In this document: positions 7,962 to 13,066 of the stretch, piece by piece
Numbering within the stretch: position 1 is the first letter of the stretch
How the letters are laid out: the number at the start of each line of letters is the position of its first letter
Virus record (IMG/VR): IMGVR_UViG_3300043446_001653
Coordinates: 1-29,897 of that record
DNA length: 29,897 bases
Source: a virus
Reading direction: 5' to 3' (one strand)
The notes under the pieces: model-generated
What the model saw: only the letters and a program-made list of their open reading frames with translations
Databases searched by the model: none
What the model was told of the DNA's origin: nothing
Translations under genes and position numbers: made by a program

Positions 7962-7976
7962 GGGGCGTATTGCCCC
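7962..7976. promoter_or_regulatory. Short perfect inverted repeat between divergent genes
   Basis: GGGGC (7962-7966) and GCCCC (7972-7976) are perfectly complementary around GTATT. The repeat sits between the divergent starts at 7954 and 7978/7987, so it could be a repressor operator or a hairpin near the start codon. There is no further support. Confidence 0.33.
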
Positions 7977-7986
7977 CATGGTGCCC

Positions 7987-8259
7987 ATGAACTGCCCAAA
8001 GTGCTCGAGCGCCGCGCTGCGTGTGCCGATCACAAACAATCGGCTGGCTGATCAGGTGGTGCGCCGGCGCGTGTGCGCTGACTGCGGCCACAAGTGGTTC
8101 ACGGTCGAGGTGGCGGTGCCGGATTATGCGGTGGGCTGGAGCGCCGCGCACCTGAACAAGCCGGTGCTGCGCGTACCGCTGGAGCTGAGCACGGGGCACA
8201 CGAAGCTGCGCGTGGAGGCGGTGGAGGAACGCGACTGCTGGAAACGTAACGGAGTGTGA
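7987..8259 (+). CDS. NrdR-type zinc-ribbon protein without ATP-cone
   Basis: Product of 90 aa. The N-terminus has two Cys pairs, MNCPKCSS and CADCGHKWFT, about 30 residues apart, in the spacing and style of the NrdR repressor zinc ribbon, including the RRRVCADCG-x3-FT pattern. NrdR controls ribonucleotide reductase genes, but the ATP-cone that follows in bacterial NrdR is missing. The remaining about 50 residues are beta-rich and unrecognised. It may be a DNA-binding regulator, or a zinc ribbon used for another nucleic-acid contact. An ATG at 7978 would add three residues; MNCPKC at 7987 fits the family start better. The 8-nt spaced stop region leads into the element at 8268. Confidence 0.78.
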   Translation: MNCPKCSSAALRVPITNNRLADQVVRRRVCADCGHKWFTVEVAVPDYAVGWSAAHLNKPVLRVPLELSTGHTKLRVEAVEERDCWKRNGV

Positions 8260-8267
8260 CAGCCGTC

Positions 8268-8299
8268 TTGGCAGGATGCGCGGTCTGCGGTGTATGATT
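8268..8299 (+). promoter_or_regulatory. Candidate phage promoter, copy 1
   Basis: Contains TTGGCA (8268-8273), a 19-nt spacer and TATGAT (8293-8298), with the core GTCTGCGG at 8283-8290. A second copy at 12004-12035 matches at 24 of 32 positions, although the genes downstream are unrelated. Conservation covers both the -35/-10-like boxes and the spacer, suggesting either a specific sigma-factor promoter or an overlapping activator site. It would drive the small-gene run starting at 8354. Confidence 0.55.
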
Positions 8300-8307
8300 C
8301 GCTCACC

Positions 8308-8346
8308 GGGGGCAAACGGTCCCCCACTCGGCAGCCCAGAGGCTGC
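8308..8346 (+). promoter_or_regulatory. Structured 5' leader with two hairpins
   Basis: Two stems follow the candidate promoter: GGGGG (8308-8312) with CCCCC (8321-8325), and GCAGCC (8331-8336) with GGCTGC (8341-8346) around a CAGA tetraloop. The second ends 7 nt before the ATG at 8354, where no Shine-Dalgarno sequence is seen. The leader may control translation or stabilise the mRNA. No known riboswitch was recognised. Confidence 0.45.
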
Positions 8347-8353
8347 GCTGAAC

Positions 8354-8527
8354 ATGCAGGAGCAGATCCTGAACCTGATCGCTCAGTTCACTGCTGAGGC
8401 TGAGCAGATCGCTCAGGAGCTGCGGGGCTTCCTGCCCCATAGCGATCCCGGCCGCTACCTGGAGCTGACCCGTCGTTACGGCGAGCTTCAGCGGTGGATC
8501 AGCACCTGCGAGGCGCACGCTGCCTGA
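8354..8527 (+). CDS. Small helical protein (57 aa), first gene after promoter copy 1
   Basis: Not recognised. Begins MQEQILNLIAQFTAEAEQIA and is almost wholly helical by composition, with hydrophobic residues at coiled-coil-like spacing and an acidic first half. An upstream in-frame ATG at 8276 lies before and across the promoter element and hairpins, so 8354 is preferred. A stable UUCG hairpin begins at its stop codon. It is probably an early, highly expressed small phage protein, inferred from its first-gene position behind the candidate promoter. Confidence 0.62.
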   Translation: MQEQILNLIAQFTAEAEQIAQELRGFLPHSDPGRYLELTRRYGELQRWISTCEAHAA

Positions 8528-8541
8528 GCCCTTCGGGGCTC
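8526..8541 (+). terminator. UUCG-capped hairpin overlapping the stop codon
   Basis: GAGCCC (8526-8531), TTCG (8532-8535), GGGCTC (8536-8541) form a perfect 6-bp stem with the very stable UUCG tetraloop. It starts within the TGA of the upstream gene. No U-run follows (TCCCC does), so it is not a standard terminator. Attenuation or 3'-end protection of the short transcript are possible. Confidence 0.42.
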
Positions 8542-8562
8542 TCCCCACACCCACACCACGCC

Positions 8563-8757
8563 ATGTTCACCGCCACTCTCCTGGTGATCTGGAAGCTGCT
8601 CCTGCCGCTGTTGTTCGTGGTCGCAGTGATTGACTGGCTCACCGCCAGCGACGATCGCCGCATCCGCGTTCTGCACAGCAGCGGTTACAGCCAGCGACAG
8701 ATCGCTGATCGTCTCAACCTCACCCGCTATCGCGTCCGCCAAACGCTTGCATCATGA
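8563..8757 (+). CDS. Membrane-anchored helix-turn-helix protein (64 aa)
   Basis: Product starts MFTATLLVIWKLLLPLLFVV, a single strong transmembrane segment (about 3-25), followed by a short linker and a compact HTH of homeodomain-like or RNA-polymerase-sigma-like type (VLHSSGYSQRQIADRLNLTR and YRVRQTL). The predicted topology puts the HTH in the cytoplasm. Membrane anchoring of such a small DNA-binding unit is unusual and could tether DNA or sense the membrane. The upstream in-frame ATG at 8494 overlaps the previous gene and the hairpin and is rejected. It is ATGA-coupled to the next small membrane protein, which may be its partner. Confidence 0.72.
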   Translation: MFTATLLVIWKLLLPLLFVVAVIDWLTASDDRRIRVLHSSGYSQRQIADRLNLTRYRVRQTLAS

Positions 8758-8885
8758 TCAACCGCATCAACAACGCCATCTGCCTGCTGATCGCCGCGGC
8801 CGTGTTCGCCATGATCGGCATCGAGTCCGGCGCACATCACAGCCCCACCCACTCCGGCACGCAGCAGGTGGTGCGGCATGACTGA
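8754..8885 (+). CDS. Small single-span membrane protein (43 aa)
   Basis: Starts at the ATG of an ATGA overlap with the membrane HTH gene. The product begins MINRINNAICLLIAAAVFAM, giving one transmembrane helix (about 7-23), followed by a short His/Ser-rich hydrophilic tail ending VVRHD. Its end overlaps the next ORF by 8 nt (ATGACTGA). The tight overlaps on both sides are the main support for a real gene. Function unknown; it could be a small inhibitor or partner of the neighbouring membrane HTH protein. Confidence 0.58.
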   Translation: MINRINNAICLLIAAAVFAMIGIESGAHHSPTHSGTQQVVRHD

Positions 8886-9051
8886 ACGCCGCTTCTACTT
8901 CCAGATCCGCTCGGCCAACGTGGTCGAGTGCATCACAGCCCACAGCTTCACCGAGGCCGTTGCACAGGCAGCCGAGAGCTGGCTGCCGTGGTGGTCAGAG
9001 CTGGAATGGCTCAACCCTGAAACCGTCACCGATCCGAACTGCCATGCCTGA
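8878..9051 (+). CDS. Small hypothetical protein (57 aa)
   Basis: Begins MTERRFYFQIRSANVVECIT, then an alpha helix (SFTEAVAQAAESWLPWW) and a short tail. A beta-strand plus helix layout of this kind recurs in small phage ORFs resembling a swapped half-domain. Both ends show 8-nt ATGNCTGA overlaps with neighbours, which strongly suggests translational coupling. Tryptophan content is high (four). No family recognised. Confidence 0.62.
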   Translation: MTERRFYFQIRSANVVECITAHSFTEAVAQAAESWLPWWSELEWLNPETVTDPNCHA

Positions 9052-9277
9052 GATCACTGGCGCCATGCTCCCGTGGCAGTGGCTCGAAGAATCCACCAGC
9101 CAGCACGGCGACGGCATCAGCCGGCCGCGGCCCAAGACTCGCACCAAGGAGTTTCGGCTGATCATCTACCCGCAGGGCGCCCGGCCGATGACGTGGATCA
9201 CGCGCGCGGAATCAAAGAAGCACGCGATCCGCTACGCCCAGAACCGCTGGCCAGGCGCCACCGTGGAGGTGGCATGA
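9044..9277 (+). CDS. Small hypothetical protein (77 aa)
   Basis: Begins MPEITGAMLPWQWLEESTSQ, has a basic middle (RPRPKTRTKEFRLIIYPQG) and a beta/alpha end (MTWITRAESKKHAIRYAQNR, then WPGATVEVA). The last 40 residues look like a small strand-helix-strand unit, resembling the end of the preceding ORF. It overlaps the preceding gene by 8 nt and the next by ATGA. The ORF could extend upstream to 8960, but that would be antisense-like sequence inside another gene. Function unknown. Confidence 0.66.
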   Translation: MPEITGAMLPWQWLEESTSQHGDGISRPRPKTRTKEFRLIIYPQGARPMTWITRAESKKHAIRYAQNRWPGATVEVA

Positions 9278-9471
9278 GCGACGTGCGCCAACGCATCGAG
9301 CAGCTGCTGAGCGACACAAGCGCATTCACAGCTGGTCAGACTGAGGAGCGCCATCGAATCCGCCAACTGATCGACATCCGCATCGACCAGCTTCAGCGCA
9401 CCGTTGGGGTCCGCAACCGCCAGCAGCTCTGCGCTGAGCTGCTCCGCATCCGTCAAAACCTCGAACCATGA
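9274..9471 (+). CDS. Small helical hypothetical protein (65 aa)
   Basis: Begins MSDVRQRIEQLLSDTSAFTA and is predominantly helical, with regularly spaced leucines and arginines (IRQLIDIRIDQLQRTVG, LCAELLRIRQNL), suggesting a coiled coil or helical hairpin. ATGA overlaps at both ends place it in the coupled run. No named family. Confidence 0.62.
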   Translation: MSDVRQRIEQLLSDTSAFTAGQTEERHRIRQLIDIRIDQLQRTVGVRNRQQLCAELLRIRQNLEP

Positions 9472-9737
9472 CATCAACCACGTTTCTCGATCAGCAGCGC
9501 GCCGACATGATGGACGCGCTCTACAAACGCAGCGGCCGCACCAACGGTCTCTACACCGGGCTGTGGGAGGAGTTCTGCCGTGATCTGGCGGCTAACTTCC
9601 GCGACACGCCATACCCTGAGCTGCTCGCCCGTGTGGTGCGCGCCATGGATGCCACCGAGTCGGTGATGACGCAGAAGCAGGCGCAGCAGGCGATCGAGGT
9701 CTGCCGCCAGCAGCTGCTGGGGGATAAGTGGCGATGA
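9468..9737 (+). CDS. Hypothetical protein (89 aa) upstream of thyX
   Basis: Begins MTSTTFLDQQRADMMDALYK, has an aromatic stretch (GLYTGLWEEFCRDLAANFRD) and a helical C-terminus (KQAQQAIEVCRQQLL). It is ATGA-coupled to the preceding ORF and to thyX, so it should be translated in step with thymidylate synthase. There is no transmembrane segment. Related to nothing I can name; a nucleotide-metabolism link is only positional inference. Confidence 0.72.
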   Translation: MTSTTFLDQQRADMMDALYKRSGRTNGLYTGLWEEFCRDLAANFRDTPYPELLARVVRAMDATESVMTQKQAQQAIEVCRQQLLGDKWR

Positions 9738-10360
9738 GCGTCGAGCTGATCCACTGCACGCCAGACGCTGAGGCGCTAATCGTGAAGATGGCCAGGGTGA
9801 GCAACCCGGCCAACGCTGACAACAGCGCCACCGCGCCGAAGCTGCTGCGCTACCTGATCGAGCACCAGCACTGGAGCCCATTCGAGATGGCAAGCTTGTG
9901 CGTCAAGGTCGAGACCGAGCGCGACATCGCCGCCCAGGTGCTCCGCCATCGGTCGTTCAGCTTTCAGGAGTTCAGCACCAGATACGCGGTGACCGGGAAG
10001 GCGCAGGCGCCACGCTTGCGCCGCCAAGACACCAAAAACCGGCAAAACAGCATTGACGATCTGGACCCAACCGCGCAGTCGGCATGGGGCAATTTGCTGA
10101 GCGATCACCTCACGCGATCACACGCCCTCTATTCCCAGCTGCTGGAGCAAGGGGTGGCAAAGGAAACCGCTCGGCGCATACTGCCGCTCTGCACGCCTAC
10201 CACTCTCTACATGCACGGCACCCTCAGAAGCTGGATCCACTACATCCATGTGCGGACGGACCCGAGCACCCAACTGGAGCACAGGCTGGTCGCGGAGGCC
10301 TGCCGGGAGATCTTTGCCGAACAGTTTCCAGTCATCGCCGAGGCAGCCTTTGATGTCTGA
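9734..10360 (+). CDS. thyX: Flavin-dependent thymidylate synthase ThyX
   Basis: Product of 208 aa. The ThyX signature RHRX7S is exact: RHRSFSFQEFS at residues 71-81. Further family landmarks are HWSPFEMA (46-53), the ARRILPLCTPTTLYMHGTLR segment and SWIHYIHVRTDPSTQLEHR near the FAD/dUMP site. It makes dTMP from dUMP using methylenetetrahydrofolate and reduced flavin, supplying phage DNA synthesis. Together with the dCTP deaminase encoded at 12532 this gives a dCTP to dUTP to dTMP supply; a dUTPase was not seen, so the host's would be needed. Start chosen at the ATGA overlap (9734). Length is typical. Confidence 0.97.
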   Translation: MSVELIHCTPDAEALIVKMARVSNPANADNSATAPKLLRYLIEHQHWSPFEMASLCVKVETERDIAAQVLRHRSFSFQEFSTRYAVTGKAQAPRLRRQDTKNRQNSIDDLDPTAQSAWGNLLSDHLTRSHALYSQLLEQGVAKETARRILPLCTPTTLYMHGTLRSWIHYIHVRTDPSTQLEHRLVAEACREIFAEQFPVIAEAAFDV

Positions 10361-10565
10361 TCAGATCAACCCAGACCACTACAAGCAGGGCGGCATTGAG
10401 TGCATCGATGCGATCGAGGCTGCGCTGACGCCGGAGGAGTTCCGCGGTTACTGCAAGGGGAACATCATCAAATACACCTGGCGCGAGCGCCACAAGGGTG
10501 AGGCGGTGTCACTTGCAAAAGCGCAGTGGTATCTCCGGCGACTGCTCGGCAAACTGGAGAAATGA
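10353..10565 (+). CDS. DUF3310 family protein
   Basis: Product of 70 aa covering a full DUF3310 domain: INPDHYKQGGIECIDAIEAA at the start, then YCKGNIIKYTWRERHKGE and AKAQWYLRRLLGKLE. The family is widespread in tailed phages and is sometimes called nucleotide kinase-like, but its biochemical role is not established. The ATG overlaps the thyX stop by 8 nt (ATGTCTGA), placing it in the same coupled unit, and it is ATGA-coupled to the next ORF. An upstream in-frame start at 10248 is inside thyX and rejected. Confidence 0.9.
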   Translation: MSDQINPDHYKQGGIECIDAIEAALTPEEFRGYCKGNIIKYTWRERHKGEAVSLAKAQWYLRRLLGKLEK

Positions 10566-10792
10566 TGCACCTGCCCGGCCTGAACCTGATCGAGCGTGCG
10601 GCGCTGTGGGTGCTGGTGCGCAGCCCGCGCACAACGCTGGTGGTGGTTAAGGAGCGCCTCTGGCCGACCGTGTTCGTGGCGGCCGATCCATCGGACGATG
10701 TGGCCTGCTATGTCACCAGCGGCGAGGAGGAGCCGGCGAGCATGACGCTCGAGCGAATCTTCCATCAGCCGGCCTACGGCGAAGAAGAATGA
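10562..10792 (+). CDS. Small hypothetical protein (76 aa)
   Basis: Begins MMHLPGLNLIERAALWVLVR; the hydrophobic N-terminal third might be membrane-associated but carries charged residues. It ends in an acidic tail with PAYGEEE. ATGA overlaps at both ends; a second ATG three bases in is equally possible as start. No family recognised. Confidence 0.62.
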   Translation: MMHLPGLNLIERAALWVLVRSPRTTLVVVKERLWPTVFVAADPSDDVACYVTSGEEEPASMTLERIFHQPAYGEEE

Positions 10793-11121
10793 TCAGATTG
10801 CACGCCGGCCGCCTGCTGCTGGTGTGCAGCCGATCCGATCGAAACTGGCACGCACGGGTGATCTTGGGGCCTAAGCCCGAGCACCAGCTTGAGGCTGACA
10901 CCGGCACCATTCACCTGCAGGAAGCGTTTCTGCGGGCGCAAAAGATCTATGAGGCGGCCTTGGTGCAGCTGCGGCCCAATGGCGGCCAGCGGATGTGTTG
11001 GGATTGCCTGCATTGGGACACCCACCGGCATCGCTGCGAGATGGGGTTGCCAGAATCGAAACAGAGCGGCGGCCGCTATGCGGCCAGGTGCGAGATCTAT
11101 GAACCAGCCGAAGGTGATTAG
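10789..11121 (+). CDS. Hypothetical protein with Cys-rich zinc-ribbon-like tail (110 aa)
   Basis: The N-terminal 60 residues are a beta-rich unit with an ARVILGPKP turn followed by a helix (LQEAFLRAQKIYEAALVQL). The C-terminus has the cluster CWDCLHWDTHRHRCEMG followed by a later Cys (ARCEIY), giving four Cys plus two His that could bind zinc. Such CxxC-His-Cys tails appear in several small phage proteins of unknown role. Coupled by ATGA to the preceding gene; the next start lies 23 nt inside its 3' end. Confidence 0.68.
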   Translation: MIRLHAGRLLLVCSRSDRNWHARVILGPKPEHQLEADTGTIHLQEAFLRAQKIYEAALVQLRPNGGQRMCWDCLHWDTHRHRCEMGLPESKQSGGRYAARCEIYEPAEGD

Positions 11122-11272
11122 CCGCACCGATCGCGGTGGCGGGTTGATCGAGACGCTCGAGCCTGATGGTGGCGGTGAACTGTATTACCGCAGCTGCGTC
11201 GGTGGCATCTGCCGCTACAGCTCAGACCTATGGCAGGCCGAGCTGTATCTCGACCACCTGCTGGCACGCTGA
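11099..11272 (+). CDS. Small hypothetical protein (57 aa)
   Basis: Begins MNQPKVISRTDRGGGLIETL; beta-hairpin-like, with GELYYRSCVGGICRYSSD and a C-terminal helix LWQAELYLDHLLAR. It overlaps the preceding gene by 23 nt. The gene is short but well formed, and the next ORF starts in its stop codon (TGATG). Function unknown. Confidence 0.58.
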   Translation: MNQPKVISRTDRGGGLIETLEPDGGGELYYRSCVGGICRYSSDLWQAELYLDHLLAR

Positions 11273-11358
11273 TGCTGCGCGACGTGCTGGTGCTGGTGGT
11301 GGAGTATTGGGCGACGTGCCTGATCGCGCTGTGGGTGTGCAGCAGGATCCTGCCGTGA
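11272..11358 (+). CDS. Possible 28-aa single-span membrane peptide
   Basis: The ATG overlaps the preceding stop by one base (TGATG). The peptide begins MLRDVLVLVVEYWATCLIAL, essentially one hydrophobic helix. Too short for firm support; coupling and hydrophobicity are the only arguments. Confidence 0.33.
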   Translation: MLRDVLVLVVEYWATCLIALWVCSRILP

Positions 11359-11445
11359 ATGGGGTGCCCGGTGGCCGGTCCTCACGCGGTGCCGGCCTCG
11401 ACGCTGCCGGGCGCAGCGCTACCGCCTAGTTTCCTGAAAAACTAG
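11359..11445 (+). CDS. Very short ORF (28 aa) ending in a palindrome
   Basis: Starts directly after the preceding stop, and begins MGCPVAGPHAVPASTLPGAA with an Ala/Pro/Gly-rich sequence. The Cys at position 3 without a hydrophobic signal argues against a normal lipoprotein. The stop lies inside the inverted repeat at 11425-11446. This may be chance reading-frame in a non-coding tail. Confidence 0.22.
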   Translation: MGCPVAGPHAVPASTLPGAALPPSFLKN

Positions 11446-11446
11446 G
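11425..11446. terminator. Perfect 8-bp inverted repeat at a convergent junction
   Basis: CCTAGTTT (11425-11432) and AAACTAGG (11439-11446) pair perfectly around CCTGAA. The repeat lies at the end of the plus-strand small-gene run and just beyond the stop of the minus-strand HNH gene, so it suits a bidirectional terminator. The A/T run within the stem works as a U-run on only part of each strand, making this weak as a terminator. Confidence 0.42.
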
Positions 11447-11454
11447 TCGCAACC

Positions 11455-11760
11455 TTAGCTCTCTCCAGCCACCCAGCGCGCGATTGCCCACTCGCCCAAG
11501 GGTGTCCAAAAGTGCTGGGCGCGATACCAGTCAACCCAGTTCTTGTGGCCTTTCTGGCTGTTGCACATCAGGCAGCAGCTCACCAGGTTCTCGCGCACCG
11601 TCAGGCCGCCGTGGACTTTGGGCACAACGTGATCGAGGGTGGGGGAGCGGCCCAGCGGGTCGTTGCAGTAGGCGCAGCGGTAGTTCCAGGCGAGGTGGAT
11701 CTGATCGCGTGCGCTGCGGCGCGTGACCAGGCGCGTCTCATCAATGTGGTGCTGGTCCAA
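11455..11760 (-). CDS. HNH endonuclease, compact form (101 aa)
   Basis: A classic minimal HNH nuclease: CAYC (29-32), TLDHVVPKVHGG (41-52, metal and catalytic D43/H44), N58, CCLMCNSQKGHK (62-73) closing the zinc pair. The first 25 residues are a basic helix and the last 25 a small aromatic tail. Compact HNH proteins of about 100 aa occur both as mobile endonucleases and as packaging partners of phage terminases. No terminase is nearby here, so mobility is at least as likely. The only usable start is a TTG at 11760, overlapping the upstream small gene by 20 nt. Confidence 0.9.
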   Translation of the reverse strand: MDQHHIDETRLVTRRSARDQIHLAWNYRCAYCNDPLGRSPTLDHVVPKVHGGLTVRENLVSCCLMCNSQKGHKNWVDWYRAQHFWTPLGEWAIARWVAGES

Positions 11761-11923
11761 GGTCCGGCGGCAGGGGAACGCATTTCACCTCGATGTCGAT
11801 GATGTCCTCATCGGAGGGGATGAACTCGGCCAGCTGGGAATAGATGTCCGCTGGCAGGTCGTCGGGTTCGGTGTTTGACCGGATGATGAGCTTGGCGGAG
11901 ATCTCAACAAAGAACGCCCGCAT
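11741..11923 (-). CDS. Small acidic hypothetical protein (60 aa)
   Basis: Begins MRAFFVEISAKLIIRSNTEP; first a beta-like stretch, then an acidic helical middle (ADIYSQLAEFIPSDEDIIDI) and a proline-rich tail. Strongly acidic overall, compatible with a DNA mimic or inhibitor, but that is speculation. It overlaps the HNH gene downstream by 20 nt. An extended start at 12058 would cross the promoter-like element and is rejected. Confidence 0.62.
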   Translation of the reverse strand: MRAFFVEISAKLIIRSNTEPDDLPADIYSQLAEFIPSDEDIIDIEVKCVPLPPDLGPAPH

Positions 11924-12003
11924 GGGCTGGCCGCCGCTTGCTGCACGGTAGCGGGCGCGACAAGGGTAGGCAGTGTGACGGATTGTGAACGGGCCGGCAC
12001 TGA

Positions 12004-12035
12004 TCTGCAGGGTGCACCGTCTGCGGGGTATAGTT
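12004..12035 (+). promoter_or_regulatory. Candidate phage promoter, copy 2
   Basis: TCTGCA (12004-12009), 19-nt spacer, TATAGT (12029-12034), with the GTCTGCGG core at 12019-12026; 24 of 32 positions match copy 1 at 8268-8299. It lies 22 nt before the ATG at 12058, giving a short leader without the hairpins of copy 1. Likely drives the genes at 12058 and 12264. Confidence 0.55.
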
Positions 12036-12057
12036 AGTTCAACAACGCACCGGACCA

Positions 12058-12231
12058 ATGCTCGCCACCTTCACCGCCAAGCTGACCACCCTCACCACCG
12101 CTGACCTTCTGGAGCTGATCCGCCAGCTGATCGCTGAGGAAGTGTTCAACGCCTGCTTTGACGCCGCTCTGGACGAAGCCTGCAACCGCGACCCCGACCT
12201 GGCCTTCACCATCGAGGCCATAATGGCCTGA
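12058..12231 (+). CDS. Small acidic helical protein (57 aa), first gene after promoter copy 2
   Basis: Not recognised. Begins MLATFTAKLTTLTTADLLEL and continues as an acidic helix (IRQLIAEEVFNACFDAALDE) with two Cys. It has the same length as the protein at 8354 but no visible sequence relationship. No Shine-Dalgarno is seen before the ATG. The stop region carries a short GGCC-TGAT-CGGCC stem. The antisense frame 12039-12464 is open but reads like a shadow. Confidence 0.62.
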   Translation: MLATFTAKLTTLTTADLLELIRQLIAEEVFNACFDAALDEACNRDPDLAFTIEAIMA

Positions 12232-12263
12232 TCGGCCGGGCTGGCCGCCAACCTGATCCACCC

Positions 12264-12485
12264 ATGCAATACATCCTCCGCATTGGCCCGTGGCACGTCG
12301 GGCCATTCCCCACGCACATCGGCGCGCAGCACTGGGCAGAGCGCCATGGTTGCGATGACTACACGATGATCCCGCTCGATGATCCGGCCGAAGCGCCGAT
12401 CAGGATCCACCGGCCGGCCGCCGAACTGCGCGCGCGCACGCTCAGGATGGCTGAGCTGCAGCATCCGATGAAGGCTCGCGAATAG
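12264..12485 (+). CDS. Small hypothetical protein (73 aa) carrying a segment shared with the endolysin gene
   Basis: Begins MQYILRIGPWHVGPFPTHIG, followed by AQHWAERHGCDDYTMIPLDD and a basic C-terminus containing AAELRARTL. The fold resembles a small strand-helix-strand domain common in phage accessory ORFs. Nucleotides 12417-12443, which encode AAELRARTL, are identical to 13855-13881 in the endolysin gene, where the opposite strand is coding. The C-terminal segment may therefore be a recent inverted copy. Function unknown. Confidence 0.62.
   Translation: MQYILRIGPWHVGPFPTHIGAQHWAERHGCDDYTMIPLDDPAEAPIRIHRPAAELRARTLRMAELQHPMKARE
12417..12443 (+). repeat. 27-bp exact repeat, copy A
   Basis: Identical to 13855-13881 on the same strand. 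Here the plus strand codes for AAELRARTL; in the endolysin gene the minus strand codes for ERARAQFGG. Similarity falls off quickly on both sides. An exact match of this length is unlikely by chance despite the GC-rich composition. Confidence 0.85.
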
Positions 12486-12494
12486 TGCGCGAAC

Positions 12495-12510
12495 GGCGCA
12501 GCATGGCGCC
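12495..12510. terminator. Short GC inverted repeat between convergent genes
   Basis: GGCGC (12495-12499) pairs with GCGCC (12506-12510) across a 6-nt loop, in the gap between the plus-strand 73-aa gene and the minus-strand dCTP deaminase. No U-run follows on either strand; terminator function is weakly supported. Confidence 0.28.
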
Positions 12511-12531
12511 TGCGTCGATTGCGCAGATGTC

Positions 12532-13050
12532 CTAGCCCTTGCTGGCGGTCACGGCCAAGTCGCCGTTGTACCGGCCGGTGACGGCATAGGTGCGGCCGGG
12601 GATTCCTTCCATCTTGTGAAACACTATCTGACCGATCTTCATGCCAGGCCAGATCGCCACCGGGTGCAGCTTGCGCGCGTTGCTGAGCTCCAGCGTCAGG
12701 CGGCTGCCATGCCAGCCTGGATCGCACCAGCCGGCCAGCAGGTGCTCGAGGCCTTCACGCGCGCGGCTGGACTTGAGTACGAACTGCGCGGCGATGAAGT
12801 CCGGCAGGTTGAAGATCTCGCGGGTTTCCGCCAGGCAGAACTCACCCGGCTGCAGCCAGTACGGATCCTCTGCAGTGTGGCCAGCGATGCCGTGAATCTG
12901 CAGCTCACGGCTCTCGGGCACCTCGATCATCAGGCGATCGCCCAGCAGCACATCGAGGCTGGCTGGGTTGACCAGATTAGGATCGAAGGGCACCACCATC
13001 GCGTGGCGCTTGCAGAGGTCGTGGATCTCGTAGTCGGGCAGCGGAGCCAT
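12532..13050 (-). CDS. dcd: dCTP deaminase
   Basis: Product of 172 aa. Key family residues are in place: SSRAR (94-98, equivalent to the catalytic Ser and Arg), AGWCDPGWHG (107-115), and the catalytic Glu in LTLELSN (E121), followed by the trimer-interface region LHPVAIWPGMKIGQIVF. The C-terminus GRYNGD matches the nucleotide-binding tail. It converts dCTP to dUTP, the precursor of the dUMP used by ThyX at 9734. Whether it also hydrolyses dUTP (bifunctional form) cannot be told from these motifs alone. The upstream frame to 13146 lacks family similarity, so ATG 13050 is chosen. Confidence 0.93.
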   Translation of the reverse strand: MAPLPDYEIHDLCKRHAMVVPFDPNLVNPASLDVLLGDRLMIEVPESRELQIHGIAGHTAEDPYWLQPGEFCLAETREIFNLPDFIAAQFVLKSSRAREGLEHLLAGWCDPGWHGSRLTLELSNARKLHPVAIWPGMKIGQIVFHKMEGIPGRTYAVTGRYNGDLAVTASKG

Positions 13051-13066
13051 GCACCAGCAGTAAGAT

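Noticed and set aside
11425-11446. Inverted repeat as a phage attachment-site core
   Set aside because: No integrase gene is in the window and the repeat lies at a convergent gene end, where a terminator is simpler.
12039-12464. 141-codon minus-strand ORF containing an endolysin-like ERARAQFGG piece
   Set aside because: Apart from the 27-bp repeat it shows no similarity to the endolysin and lies opposite two small plus genes that follow a promoter-like element; kept only as context for the repeat.
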